A stretch of 56,527 nucleotides of DNA from Alphaproteobacteria bacterium (lineage in GTDB: Bacteria > Pseudomonadota > Alphaproteobacteria > DSM-16000 > Inquilinaceae): positions 1 to 56,527 of the forward strand of contig JANQSN010000048.1 of the NCBI GenBank assembly GCA_028284045.1, in the 5' to 3' direction. Each line of letters starts with the position of its first letter. Within the stretch, counting starts at the first letter, position 1. The position numbers and the translations under genes are program-made. The notes beneath the pieces were generated by a model. The model was not told the origin of the DNA. It made no database searches and was given only the letters and a program-made list of their open reading frames with translations. Shown piece after piece: positions 6,676-16,432 of this stretch.

Positions 6676-8967
6676 ATGAGCGCACCGCATTTCGTGCGCA
6701 AGGTGAAGCTCGACCGGGAAGTGCCGTTGAAGGCCGGCGGCGCGCTGGCGATGGACCGCTACGGCGCGCTGCGCGACGGGTTGAGCGAGAAGGTGGGCGA
6801 AGAGACCGCGCGGCTGTTCGCCGAGCCGGTGATCACCCGCGGCAATGGCGTGGCGCCGAACTCCGTGTCCTGGTACGCGGCGGTGGGCGGCGACCCGGTG
6901 CCGTTGCTGTCCCTCGACGCCGATGCGCGCGGTGGGCCGGAAGACCTGTTGCGGGCGCGCCTGGCGGCGTTGCAGCCGGTGCTGGACGACCCGGAGGTTG
7001 GCGCGCTGGCCCGTGCGGCGGTCTATCTGCCGGCGCTGGACGACGTGATGGTGGTGAATGGCGAGCCGGTGCTGACCAACTGGTCGCTGGTGCCGCCGGG
7101 CACGCTGGATGCCGACGCCGACCGGGTCCGCCATTTCCAACAGACGCTGGGGGCTTACGCGCCCTTTGCCGCGCCGTCGCTGGACCCCGGCGCGGGCGAT
7201 CCGCCGAGCGGGCGTGCCGCCGCCGCGGCGGCCGGCGCTGCCGCGGCCGGCGCTGCCGCGGCAGGTGTGGCCGGTGCGGCGGGAGCGGCTGGTGCCGCGA
7301 CGCCGGGCGGCGACGCGCCGCCGCCGGCCGGCGGTGGCGGCGGTCTCGGTGCGGGTGGTTCGGGCGGCGCCGGATTGCCGCCGGGTGGCGCCCCAGGTGG
7401 TCCGCCGGGTGGGCCGATCATCGCGGAGGATCGCCGCCGCCCCTGGGTCGGGGTGCTGATCGCGGTGATCGTCAGCGCGCTCTTGCTCCTGTTCCTGCTG
7501 TTGCCCGGGGTGCTGATCCATCCGGAGCCGCCGCCGGTGGTGGAAGGCCCGGACTACGATCGCGAGATCGCCCTGCAGCGCGACATCAACCGGGCGCTGG
7601 AGGATCAGGTCCGCAATCTCGAACTGGCGCTGGAGCGCAATATCTGCCGGGCGGAGGACGGTACCCTGGTGCTGCCCGGTATGCCGGGCTATCCGATCCA
7701 GCCCGTCCCGACGGAACCCGCCCCAACCGAGGACGGCGCGGCTCCGGGGGCCGAGCCGCCCGCGGAGACCGGCACCCTGCCGGCCGACGAGGTGCCGACG
7801 GTGCTGCCGCCGTCGGTGCTGCCGACGGAGCCGGACCGCACCGTGCCGCCGGAAAGCGCGTTGGTGCCGGGGCAGGAGGGCTTCGAAGGCTCGCTGGTGG
7901 ATCTGTTGGACCGCGCGACGGTGCTGGTGGCGGCGCGGGGGTCCGGTGGCGCCGGCGAGCTGGGCATCGGCAGCGGGTTCTTCATCGCGCCGGGTATCGT
8001 GGTGACCAATCTGCATGTCGTGGAGAATGCCGACGCCGACGGCATCTTCGTCACCAACGAGGCGCTCGGCACCGTGCGGCCGGCCCGGCTGATCCATCGC
8101 ACCGCCGACAGCCGGATCGGCACCGACGACTATGCCGTCCTGTCGGTGGATCGGGCGGACGGTGCGGTGCCGCTGGCGCTGTCGCCGACCATCGCCCGGC
8201 TGCACAATGTCGTGGCCGCCGGCTTCCCGACGCTGATCCTGGAGGCCGACCTCAACTTCCGGGCCCTGTTGAACGGCGATGCGCAGGCCATGCCGGGCAT
8301 GGCGCTGACCCAGGGCGTGGTCACGGTCATCCAGAATCGTGGGCGGGGAACACCCATCGTCGCCCATACCGCGGCGATCTCGCCGGGCAACAGCGGCGGG
8401 CCGCTGGTGGATGCGTGTGGCCGCGTGCTCGGCGTCAACACCTTCCTGCTGAGCAATGAGGAGCATGGGCTGGCCCGCGCCAACTACGCCATCGCGGTCG
8501 ACGACCTGATGCGCTTCCTCGACGAGAACGGCGTCGCCCATACGGTGCGCGACGGCGACTGCGTGCCCCAGCCGCGCGTCGCGGAAGCGCCGCCGTCGGC
8601 TGAGGCGGATCCGCCGGTGGAGGCGGACGCCGACGCGGCACCGCCCGGCGAGGCGCCTTCCGACGAAGCACCGCCCGGCGAGGCGCCTTCCGACGAAGCA
8701 CCAGCCGACGAGTCACCAGCCGACGAGTCACCGGCCGACGAGTCACCGGCCGACGAGACGCCTGCAGACGAGACGCCGTCCGACGAAGCATCCCCGGACG
8801 AAACGCCCCCGGGCGATGCCCCGGACGCCGCCGCACCTCCGACGGACGAGGCGCCCGCGGACGAGGCGCCCGCGGATGAGGCACCAGCCGATGAGGCGCC
8901 GGTGGACGATGCGCCGCCCGAGGATGGCGACGACGAGGCGTCCCCCGACTCGGCGGGTGCCCCATGA
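6676..8967 (+). CDS. Membrane-anchored trypsin-like serine protease with SrfA-like N-terminal domain
   Basis: A 763-residue multidomain protein. Residues ~30-150 match the N-terminal domain of the next gene (shared SWYAAVGG/DWYAAAAG and VMVVNGEPVLTNW/VYLVGDQPVLVCW). A Gly/Ala/Pro linker (~170-250), one transmembrane helix (~257-280), a short coiled coil and a Pro/Glu linker lead to a trypsin-like domain (~405-610) with a full triad: H447 in TNLHVV, D485 in GTDDYAVL, S573 in SPGNSGGP. The tail is about 125 residues of acidic (A/P)DE(A/S/T)P repeats. The topology implies a cytosolic N-terminus and a periplasmic protease. ATG 6676 has GGAGA 7 bases upstream; longer frames overlap the zinc-ribbon gene. 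The intact triad suggests an active enzyme, but its substrate is unknown. Confidence 0.85.
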   Translation: MSAPHFVRKVKLDREVPLKAGGALAMDRYGALRDGLSEKVGEETARLFAEPVITRGNGVAPNSVSWYAAVGGDPVPLLSLDADARGGPEDLLRARLAALQPVLDDPEVGALARAAVYLPALDDVMVVNGEPVLTNWSLVPPGTLDADADRVRHFQQTLGAYAPFAAPSLDPGAGDPPSGRAAAAAAGAAAAGAAAAGVAGAAGAAGAATPGGDAPPPAGGGGGLGAGGSGGAGLPPGGAPGGPPGGPIIAEDRRRPWVGVLIAVIVSALLLLFLLLPGVLIHPEPPPVVEGPDYDREIALQRDINRALEDQVRNLELALERNICRAEDGTLVLPGMPGYPIQPVPTEPAPTEDGAAPGAEPPAETGTLPADEVPTVLPPSVLPTEPDRTVPPESALVPGQEGFEGSLVDLLDRATVLVAARGSGGAGELGIGSGFFIAPGIVVTNLHVVENADADGIFVTNEALGTVRPARLIHRTADSRIGTDDYAVLSVDRADGAVPLALSPTIARLHNVVAAGFPTLILEADLNFRALLNGDAQAMPGMALTQGVVTVIQNRGRGTPIVAHTAAISPGNSGGPLVDACGRVLGVNTFLLSNEEHGLARANYAIAVDDLMRFLDENGVAHTVRDGDCVPQPRVAEAPPSAEADPPVEADADAAPPGEAPSDEAPPGEAPSDEAPADESPADESPADESPADETPADETPSDEASPDETPPGDAPDAAAPPTDEAPADEAPADEAPADEAPVDDAPPEDGDDEASPDSAGAP
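8641..8900 (+). repeat. Tandem coding repeats in the acidic tail of the protease
   Basis: Two perfect 30-base copies occupy 8641-8700 (each encoding PPGEAPSDEA). They are followed by 15-base units of the form CC(A/G)(G)CCGACGAGTCA encoding (P)ADES and ADET, then more ADEAP units to about 8900. The near-identity at DNA level points to recent slippage or unequal exchange, so length may vary between strains. Confidence 0.85.
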
Positions 8968-9006
8968 CCGGCCTCACGCCCCAGGGCTAGCGGACAAGCT
9001 CCCGCC

Positions 9007-10506
9007 ATGGCGGCCGACACTCTCCTGATCGCCACCACCGAGCAGCGCGGACTGCACCCGCTGGGCACGGCCGGCCAGCCGGTAATCGCGACCTACGACC
9101 AGATCGCCCGGTTCCTGGCCGGTCGGCTCTCGCCCGCCCATGCCGCGCTCTTGGCGGAGCCGAACCCCGACCCGGGACGCGGCACCATCGACTGGTATGC
9201 CGCGGCGGCGGGCCCGGTCCGCCGTCTCGCGGCGGCGGATGCGGAGGCCCGCGCCGCGGGCGAGGCGAGGCTGGGTGCGCTGGTGGCGGATATCCGGCGC
9301 GAGGCGGCGGCGCTCGGCCAGTCGGGCGCGGGCGGCGACCGGTTCCTAGGCGAGCTGATCGGCCTGGCGCTGGAGGTGCCCGGCGAGGACCACGTCTATC
9401 TGGTGGGCGACCAGCCGGTGCTGGTGTGCTGGGGTCATCTCACCGACACGGCCGGCGCCCGGCGCGGCGTCCTGTCCCGGTTCGTGCCGCTGGCCACCCC
9501 GGCGACCGGGCTCCGCCAGGCGTCTGCCGCCCCGCCGGTTGCGGCACCTGCCGCGGCGCCGGCAGCGCCCGCCGTCGCCGCCCCGGCGGTAGCGGGCGCA
9601 CCGGTCGCGGCCATCGTGGCAGGCGACCGCTTCGGCTGGCTGACCGGCCTGCTGTGGCTGCTGTTCGGGTTGCTGGTCGCGGCGATCCTGTTCGCCCTGC
9701 TGAGCGCCTGCGGCGTCGCCCCGCGCTGGTTTGCCGACCGCGCCTTCCTGAACTTCTGCCCGATCGCCCCGGTGGTTGCCGACGACACCGCCGAGCGCGC
9801 GCGCCTGGAGGAGGAGCAGCGGCGCGCGGACCTGTTGGAAGACGAGCTTCATCGCCTGCGCCTCGCCCTGGTCGAGGCCGAGGTCGACTGCCGCCGGCGC
9901 ACCCGCGAGGATGACACCGATCCGCCGCGCGCGACGCTCGACCCCGACGCGCCCGTCGATCCCACCCGAGTTCCGCCGGACGCGGATCCAGATGCGCCGG
10001 TGGACCCCGATGCGCCCGTCGATCCGGAGGCGCCGGTGGAGGATGCGGGCGCACCGCCGGAAGACACCCCGCGCACGCCGACGGAGGAAGACAATCGCGA
10101 TCTCGACGAGCGGCTGGAACGCGAGGGCGGCGCCCAGGATCGCATCACCGTCACCCTGGGGTGGGATAGCGACGCCGATCTCGACCTGTCCATCGTCTGC
10201 CCCGACGGCACGGTGATCTTCTACGGCAGCACCAGCGGTTGCGGCGGCCGGCTGGACGTCGACATGAACGTCTCGAACACCCAGAACTCCGACACGCCGG
10301 TGGAGAACATCGTCTTCGGCGACGATGCGCCGCCGGGGCGCTATCGTGTCCGCGTCGACAACTACAACGGGCGGTCCGACCGCCCCGGCGCGACGCCGTT
10401 CCGCCTGCGCATCATCAATGGCGACGACCAGGAGTTGATCGAAGGCGAGATTGTCGAGGACGATGGCACCGTCATTCAGTACGAGTTCGTCATCCCGCCG
10501 CCCTGA
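9007..10506 (+). CDS. SrfA-like membrane protein with YfaP-like C-terminal beta domain
   Basis: A 499-residue protein. Residues ~20-165 are the domain shared with the preceding protease (GTIDWYAAAAGPV; EDHVYLVGDQPVLVCWG). An Ala/Pro linker, a transmembrane helix (~211-233, WLTGLLWLLFGLLVAAILFA), a short coiled coil (~262-296) and an acidic DPDAPVDP linker follow. Residues ~378-499 form a beta-sandwich-like domain (VTLGWDSDADLDLSIVCPDG; APPGRYRVRVDNYNG) resembling the YfaP/DUF2135 group. It sits immediately upstream of srfB, the place of srfA in enterobacterial srfABC operons, and the IDWYA.. and LVxxxPV blocks fit my recollection of SrfA; that homology needs a profile search. The C-terminus should be periplasmic. 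Confidence 0.75.
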   Translation: MAADTLLIATTEQRGLHPLGTAGQPVIATYDQIARFLAGRLSPAHAALLAEPNPDPGRGTIDWYAAAAGPVRRLAAADAEARAAGEARLGALVADIRREAAALGQSGAGGDRFLGELIGLALEVPGEDHVYLVGDQPVLVCWGHLTDTAGARRGVLSRFVPLATPATGLRQASAAPPVAAPAAAPAAPAVAAPAVAGAPVAAIVAGDRFGWLTGLLWLLFGLLVAAILFALLSACGVAPRWFADRAFLNFCPIAPVVADDTAERARLEEEQRRADLLEDELHRLRLALVEAEVDCRRRTREDDTDPPRATLDPDAPVDPTRVPPDADPDAPVDPDAPVDPEAPVEDAGAPPEDTPRTPTEEDNRDLDERLEREGGAQDRITVTLGWDSDADLDLSIVCPDGTVIFYGSTSGCGGRLDVDMNVSNTQNSDTPVENIVFGDDAPPGRYRVRVDNYNGRSDRPGATPFRLRIINGDDQELIEGEIVEDDGTVIQYEFVIPPP

Positions 10507-10551
10507 CCCCTATCCCCTCGACCTTCGCGCCGAGCGTCGGAGCCCCGTTGC

Positions 10552-13500
10552 ATGCTGAAGTCCCTGCCGAACTTCCGATCCGTGATCAGCCTGATCCCGA
10601 ACAGCGGGATTCAGTTCCTCGACTTCGGCTTCGACCTGGACCGCTCGCCGAAACTGACCCGCTCGTTCTGGGAGGAGCGGCGCGCGGCTTCCGCGGCCGA
10701 TGCGGCGGACGCGGATGATGCGGCGGCCGGGGTCGCGGCGCCCAGCCTGACGGTGGAAGACGCGGCCGACGCGGCGGCGCCTGCGGGCGGCGAGGCGCCC
10801 TTGGTGCAGGTGATGCTGCGCAGCCTGCAACTCCATCCCAGCGAGAACATCCTCTACGACCCGGCCACCGACACGGTGCCGCCGGAGGACGATCCCTTTC
10901 TCTACAATCTGAACAAACAGAAAGGGTTGGAAGTCTTCCTCGACAAATGGGTGCCGATCCCGCTCCTGCGGGTGCGCTCGGAGCCGTCGCCCGGGGTCTT
11001 CGACCTCGACCAGGGGCCGTCGAACTGGGCGCGCGTCCTGGTCAGCGAACTCGACGCGCCGGACCGCGACGGCAACACCCACCGCGTCGTCATCGCCGTC
11101 GATACCGAGCTGCGGCCGGCCGACCAGGGCCGGCCCTATCTGGTGGCGAGCCCCCGCGACAGCGAGGAGGAGAGCCGCTTCGCCTTCGCCTGGAACGACC
11201 AGCAGGTCGCCTGGTTCCTGGGCGAGCCCTGGGTCGACGACTGGCTGGACGAGCTGTTCCGCGAGTTCAAGCAGGCGCAACGCCCGGGCCGGCCGATCCG
11301 CCGCGAGGACTTCCCCTACGCCTGCGAGCATTGGGCGCGCTACCTGACCTTCCTGCAGGTTCTCAGCGAGGCGTGCACGCCGCCGCTGATCCGCCTGATC
11401 GACGTGGTCAGCCGCGAGCCCAGCCACCAGCCGATCCCCACCGATCTGGTGCTCGACATCGGCAACAGCCGGACCTGCGGGATCCTGATCGAGAGCAATC
11501 CCGACGACCGGCTCGACCTCAACGACGCCTATGTGCTGGAGCTGCGCGACCTGTCGCGCCCGCAGCGCGGCTATGCCCATGCCTTCGAGAGCCAGGTGGA
11601 GTTCGCCCAGGCGTCCTTCGGCAAGGACGCGATCTCGCGCCGCTCCGGCCGCGCCAAGGCGTTCCATTGGCCCAGCGTCGTGCGCGTCGGGCCGGAGGCG
11701 GTGCGCCTGGCCGGCGAGGTGCTGGGCACGGAGGGCATCACCGGCCTGTCCAGCCCGAAGCGCTATCTGTGGGACAGCCGGCCGGTCAACCAGGTGTGGC
11801 GCTTCAACAGTGCCGAAAACGGCGTCGGCGCGCAGGAGCCGCCGGTGTCCGGCCCGTTCATGGCCTTCGTGACGGAGGAGGGCGAGGTGCTGCGCCAACG
11901 CCGCCGCGGCACGGCGGCGGTGCGGGCGAAGTTCTCGCGCTCCTCGCTGTTCACCTTCATGGTCGGCGAGATCCTGGTGCAGGCCATCACCATGATGAAC
12001 GCGCCGGCGGTGCGCGGGCGGCGGCGCTATGCCGACGTGCCGCGCCAGCTCCGCCGCATCATCCTGACCCTGCCGCCGGCGATCCCGCTGGCCGAGCAGC
12101 GGGTGATGCGCGAGCGCGCGGAGGCCGCGATCAAGCTGGTCTGGGACGCGCTGGGCTGGGTGTCGGCGGACCAGCGGGTGCCGCCGGAGCCGAAGGTCAC
12201 CATGACCTGGGACGAGGCGAGCTGCACCCATCTCGTCTGGCTCTATACCGAGATCACCCAGAAGTTCCACGGCGCCGCCAACGACTTCTTCGAGATCCTC
12301 GGCCGGCCGCGCGACGGCTATGGCGACCAGCCGACGCTGCGGGTCGCCAGCATCGATATCGGCGGCGGCACCACCGACCTGATGGTCACCACCTATCAGG
12401 TGGAGGGCAACCGCGCGATCAACCCCCGCCAGGATTTCCGCGAGGGCTTCAAGATCGCCGGCGACGACATCGTCGAGGCGGTGATCGAACGCCATGTCGT
12501 GCCGCCGCTGGAACGTGCGCTCGGCGCGGCCGGGGTCGGCGACGGCAAGGCGGTGATGCGGCGCCTGTTCTCCAACCGCGGCGGCATGTCGGAGCAGGAG
12601 CGTCACCTGCGCAAGCAGTTCGTCGCCCAGGTCTGCGTGCCGATCGCGCTGGCGATGCTGCACGCCCACGAGACCGCCCGGCCGTTCGAGGAGGAGACGC
12701 CCTACGACCGCTCCTTCGCCGACTTCTTCGCCCAGCGCCCGCGCCCGCCGGAGCGGGTGTTGGCCTATCTGCTGGACGCCGTGCGCGACCAGGGGGTGGC
12801 GGATTTCGACCTGGACGCCGTGCCCTTCGACATCTCCATGGACGCGATCAGCCGCACGGTGCGCCAAGTGATGGGCGAGATCCTCGCCGATCTGTGCGAG
12901 GTCATCTATGCGCTGGGCGCCGATGTGCTCTTGGTCTCCGGCCGGCCGTCGCGGCTGCCCGCGGTCACCGACAGCATCCTGGCGCATATGCCGGTGCGGC
13001 CGGATCGGCTGATCGCCATGCACCGCTACCGCGTCGGCAATTGGTATCCCTTCCGCGACACCAGCGGCCGCATCGACGATCCCAAGACGACCGCGGCCGT
13101 CGGCAGCATGCTGTGCGCGCTGGCCGAAGGGCAGATCGAGGGCTTCCTGTTGCGCACCAGCCTGCTCGGCATGCGCTCAACGGCGCGCTATGTCGGGGAG
13201 ATGGAGATCTCCGGACAGGTGCTGAACGAGCGGCTGCTGTTCGCCGACATCGACCTGGAAGCCGACAAGGCCGCAGCGGGCCAGCAAGAGGCGAAGATGA
13301 AGTTCTGGTCGCCGACCTTCCTCGGCTTCCGGCAATTGGCGACGGAGCGCTGGCCGGCGACCCCGGTCTATTTCCTCGACTTCGCCAACCCGCAGACGGC
13401 GGCGCGGATGGCGCTGCCCCTCGAGATCACGCTGGAGCGCCCGGACCTCGACGACGATGCGCCGGAGGAGGTCAAGGAAGACTTCAAGATCACCGAGATC

Positions 13501-13611
13501 GAGGACGCCGACGGCGGGACGCTGCGCCCGAGCGACGTCACGATCCGCCTGCAGACGCTGAAGGTCGAGGCCGGCTACTGGCTCGACACCGGCGTGCTCA
13601 CGGTGTTCTAG
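10552..13611 (+). CDS. srfB: SrfB-family actin/Hsp70-fold ATPase
   Basis: A 1019-residue protein matching the SrfB family (named for SsrB-regulated factors of Salmonella). Nucleotide-binding signatures of the actin/Hsp70 superfamily are clear: phosphate-1 loop LVLDIGNSRTCGILIE near residue 300 and phosphate-2 loop ASIDIGGGTTDLMVTTYQ near 600, with a possible adenosine motif DVLLVSGRPSRLPAV near 800. There is no signal peptide or membrane helix, so it is cytosolic. Residues 1-290 are a family-specific region containing an acidic Ala/Asp-rich insert. It starts 45 bases after the SrfA-like gene and 30 bases before srfC. The biochemical role is not established; an ATP-driven assembly or chaperone role for the membrane partners is my inference. 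Confidence 0.88.
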   Translation: MLKSLPNFRSVISLIPNSGIQFLDFGFDLDRSPKLTRSFWEERRAASAADAADADDAAAGVAAPSLTVEDAADAAAPAGGEAPLVQVMLRSLQLHPSENILYDPATDTVPPEDDPFLYNLNKQKGLEVFLDKWVPIPLLRVRSEPSPGVFDLDQGPSNWARVLVSELDAPDRDGNTHRVVIAVDTELRPADQGRPYLVASPRDSEEESRFAFAWNDQQVAWFLGEPWVDDWLDELFREFKQAQRPGRPIRREDFPYACEHWARYLTFLQVLSEACTPPLIRLIDVVSREPSHQPIPTDLVLDIGNSRTCGILIESNPDDRLDLNDAYVLELRDLSRPQRGYAHAFESQVEFAQASFGKDAISRRSGRAKAFHWPSVVRVGPEAVRLAGEVLGTEGITGLSSPKRYLWDSRPVNQVWRFNSAENGVGAQEPPVSGPFMAFVTEEGEVLRQRRRGTAAVRAKFSRSSLFTFMVGEILVQAITMMNAPAVRGRRRYADVPRQLRRIILTLPPAIPLAEQRVMRERAEAAIKLVWDALGWVSADQRVPPEPKVTMTWDEASCTHLVWLYTEITQKFHGAANDFFEILGRPRDGYGDQPTLRVASIDIGGGTTDLMVTTYQVEGNRAINPRQDFREGFKIAGDDIVEAVIERHVVPPLERALGAAGVGDGKAVMRRLFSNRGGMSEQERHLRKQFVAQVCVPIALAMLHAHETARPFEEETPYDRSFADFFAQRPRPPERVLAYLLDAVRDQGVADFDLDAVPFDISMDAISRTVRQVMGEILADLCEVIYALGADVLLVSGRPSRLPAVTDSILAHMPVRPDRLIAMHRYRVGNWYPFRDTSGRIDDPKTTAAVGSMLCALAEGQIEGFLLRTSLLGMRSTARYVGEMEISGQVLNERLLFADIDLEADKAAAGQQEAKMKFWSPTFLGFRQLATERWPATPVYFLDFANPQTAARMALPLEITLERPDLDDDAPEEVKEDFKITEIEDADGGTLRPSDVTIRLQTLKVEAGYWLDTGVLTVF

Positions 13612-13641
13612 CGCGGATTCGAGCCGAAGCGGAACCAAGCC

Positions 13642-16395
13642 ATGGATATCTCACTCAACAAGCCGGGGGGCAACAAGCCGGGGGGCGACAAGCCGGGCGG
13701 CGCGGCTGCTCCGGCCGATCATGCGGCGGCCAACGAACGGGTGGCGGCGACCTGCCGGCAGACCGCAGATGCGGCGATGCGGGCCGTTGCCTGGTTCCAG
13801 GACAACCCCGACAAGGTCCGCCAAGAGCAAGCGTCGCTGGTCCGCGAGTTCCGCAAATACGCGCTGTCGGCCCGCAAGCTGGAGGCGGCCGCCACCCGGC
13901 CGATGTGCGTCGGCGTGTTCGGCCCCAGCCAGGCGGGCAAGTCCTACCTGATCTCCGCGCTCGCCCGGCGCGGCACCGATCCCTTGATGGCGAAGTTCGC
14001 CGACCGCCCCGAGGGCGTCGACTTTGTGCGCGAGATCAACCCGGAGGGCGGGCAGGAGTCGACCGGGCTGGTCACCCGCTTCACCATCCGCGATGTCGAG
14101 GCCCCGGCCGGCGCTTCGGTGGCGCTGCGCCTGCTGTCCCAGACCGACATCGCCAAGATCCTCGGCAACACCTACCTGTCCGACATCGCGGTCAGCGAGC
14201 ATCAGGCCGTCGACCCCCAGAAGGTTCGCGACGTCATCGAGGCCGCCAGCCGGTCCGCGCAGCCGGCTCCGGTCGACCCGCTGACGGCCGACGACATCTA
14301 CGAGATGCAGGAGTATTTCGAAAAACAATTCAAAGGGTTGCCGTTGATCAGCGCGCTCGGCAGCAGCTATTGGTCGACCGCGGCGGAGCTGGCGCCGCGC
14401 CTGCCGGTCGCGGCGCGCGCCCAGCTCTTCGCGCTACTGTGGGGCGAGCTGGAGCCGTTCACCACCATCTTCCGCGACCTCTACGGCGCGCTCGACCAGC
14501 TTGGCTTCCCCGCCACCGCCTTCTGCGCGGTCGACGGCGGGCTGCTGCCGCGCGCCACCTCGATCATCGACGTCAACTCGCTGAGCGGGCTCGGCCAGTC
14601 CGGCGCCGACACGCTGGAGGTGCTGTCGCCCAGCGGCCGGCGCGCCATGCTGGCCCGCCCGGCGGTCACCGCGCTGATCGCGGAGCTGACCATCGTGATG
14701 AAGGACAAGCCCTGGGACTTCTTCGACCACACCGATCTGTTGGATTTCCCCGGTGCGCGCTCGCGCGAGAACATCGAGGATGTCGCGGCCTTCATGGCCG
14801 GCCCGGACGCGCTGCGCAGCCTGTTCCTGCGCGGCAAGGTCGCCTACCTGTTCGACCGCTACTGCGCGGAGCAGGAGCTGACCAGCATGCTGTTGTGCAT
14901 CGGGCCGTCGAACCAGGAGGTCCGCACCCTGCCGGCGATGATCAAGGACTGGATCGACAGCACCCATGGTCCGGCCGCCGCCGACCGGGTGGCCCAGCAG
15001 ACGGCGCTGTTTCTGGTGCTGACCAAGTTCGATGCGGAGTTCTCGGAGAAGGCGGGCGAGAGCCGCGATTCCGTGGAGCGCTGGACGACCCGGCTGAACG
15101 CCTCGCTCCTAGACTTCTTCGGCAAGGCGCATGACTGGCCGCGCGAATGGGTGCCGGGCGAGCCCTTCCGCAACAGCTATTGGATGCGCAATCCGAACTA
15201 TAAGGCCAAGGAGATCCTCGACTACGACGAGGACGGCGTGGAGACCGGCCTGCGCGGTGGCGAGGAGCAGCGCATCGCCCGGTTCCGCGAGGACTATCTG
15301 TCCAACCCGGTGGTGCAGGCGCATTTCGCCGATCCGGCGCGCGCCTGGGACGAGGCGTTCCGGCTGAACGACGGCGGCATCTCCTATCTCGCGACCTCGC
15401 TGGAGCCGGTGTGCAATCCCGGCATCAAGCGCCGGCAGATCGAAGGCCGCCTCGGCCAGCAGGCCCAGGCGATGCGCGACAAGCTGGCCCGCTACTTCCA
15501 GTCCGGCGACCTGGCGGAGCAGCGGCGCAAGCGGGTCGCCGCCGCGACCGCGGTGATCCGCCATCTCGCCGTGTCGGTGGAGGCGCAGCGCTTCGGCCAT
15601 CTCATGCGCGCCGTCCAGGTCAACGACGCCGACCTCGCCGACCTCTATTACGAGTTGGAGATCCGCGGCGACGCGCCCGCCGCCGGCGAAGGCGAGGAGC
15701 CGCCGCGCCGGGTGATCACCGTCGGCCAGTCGGTCGATGCGGACTCCCTGCTCAGCGACGTGCTGGGCGACGACGAGGACTTGGGCGACGCCGGCCCGGT
15801 GGAGGACCTGGCGCCGCCGGCGCCCGCGCCGGGCGCCGTCGACAAGGCCGAGCAGTTCGCCGATGCGGTGATCGAGCATTGGATCACCGACAGCCGGCAG
15901 ATCGCCGAGACGCCGCGCGTCTGCACCTTCCTGCGCATGTCACCGGCCTCGATGTCGGTGCTGGTCAGCGAGTTGATCGCCGGGGCCGACCGGCTGGCCG
16001 TGCGCGACGAGATCGCCCGCAAGGTGCGCCGGGCGCTCAGCTTCCGCATGAAGATCGAGCAGGCGCGCGCCAAGTCCGCGCTGGTCGCGGCGACCACGCT
16101 GAACGGCTATGTCAACTGGCTGGGCTACGACCGGCTGGCGCCGGAGAAGCGGCCCACGGTCGGGCGCGGCGACGACCAGCGGATGATCTTCGCCGTGCCG
16201 GCGGTCAACGACGATCCGCTGGTGCTGCCGGACCAGCCCACCCCATACGACCGCATCCAGTACGCCGATTGGATGCGCGCCTTCCGCCAGTTGGTCGAGG
16301 ACAACGCGTCGAGCCTGGATGGCGTCGCCGTGGATGTCGAGCAGAACGACCGGCTGGCGCGTCTCCTGTCCAGCCTGGAACCGGCGGCGGCCTGA
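13642..16395 (+). CDS. srfC: SrfC-family dynamin-like GTPase
   Basis: A 917-residue protein of the SrfC family. GTPase motifs are visible: G1 [16 protein letters not shown] (about residues 92-106), G3 DFPG (about 368-371) within [16 protein letters not shown], and G4 TKFD (about 461-464). The long alpha-helical remainder suggests a dynamin-like membrane-remodelling GTPase. The N-terminus has a short NKPGG-type repeat (residues 6-20). A Pro/Ala/Asp-rich insert near residues 690-735 separates two helical regions. It directly follows srfB, as in known srfABC operons. SrfC is often called a putative virulence factor; the function is unproven, and membrane association is inferred from the fold. 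Confidence 0.87.
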   Translation: MDISLNKPGGNKPGGDKPGGAAAPADHAAANERVAATCRQTADAAMRAVAWFQDNPDKVRQEQASLVREFRKYALSARKLEAAATRPMCVGVFGPSQAGKSYLISALARRGTDPLMAKFADRPEGVDFVREINPEGGQESTGLVTRFTIRDVEAPAGASVALRLLSQTDIAKILGNTYLSDIAVSEHQAVDPQKVRDVIEAASRSAQPAPVDPLTADDIYEMQEYFEKQFKGLPLISALGSSYWSTAAELAPRLPVAARAQLFALLWGELEPFTTIFRDLYGALDQLGFPATAFCAVDGGLLPRATSIIDVNSLSGLGQSGADTLEVLSPSGRRAMLARPAVTALIAELTIVMKDKPWDFFDHTDLLDFPGARSRENIEDVAAFMAGPDALRSLFLRGKVAYLFDRYCAEQELTSMLLCIGPSNQEVRTLPAMIKDWIDSTHGPAAADRVAQQTALFLVLTKFDAEFSEKAGESRDSVERWTTRLNASLLDFFGKAHDWPREWVPGEPFRNSYWMRNPNYKAKEILDYDEDGVETGLRGGEEQRIARFREDYLSNPVVQAHFADPARAWDEAFRLNDGGISYLATSLEPVCNPGIKRRQIEGRLGQQAQAMRDKLARYFQSGDLAEQRRKRVAAATAVIRHLAVSVEAQRFGHLMRAVQVNDADLADLYYELEIRGDAPAAGEGEEPPRRVITVGQSVDADSLLSDVLGDDEDLGDAGPVEDLAPPAPAPGAVDKAEQFADAVIEHWITDSRQIAETPRVCTFLRMSPASMSVLVSELIAGADRLAVRDEIARKVRRALSFRMKIEQARAKSALVAATTLNGYVNWLGYDRLAPEKRPTVGRGDDQRMIFAVPAVNDDPLVLPDQPTPYDRIQYADWMRAFRQLVEDNASSLDGVAVDVEQNDRLARLLSSLEPAAA

Positions 16396-16432
16396 ACGGC
16401 CGGTCCGACGGCGACCGGTAAGGGAATCCACG

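Noticed and set aside
4143..6701. Long minus-strand open frame opposite the SPFH and zinc-ribbon genes
   Set aside because: It is His/Gln/Arg/Gly-rich low-complexity translation with no motif, lies fully opposite two well-supported genes and is a by-product of high GC.
10947..15134. 1395-codon plus-strand frame overlapping srfB and srfC
   Set aside because: The product is Arg/Pro/Gly-rich without any domain and overlaps two genes with clear motifs; GC-driven shadow frame.
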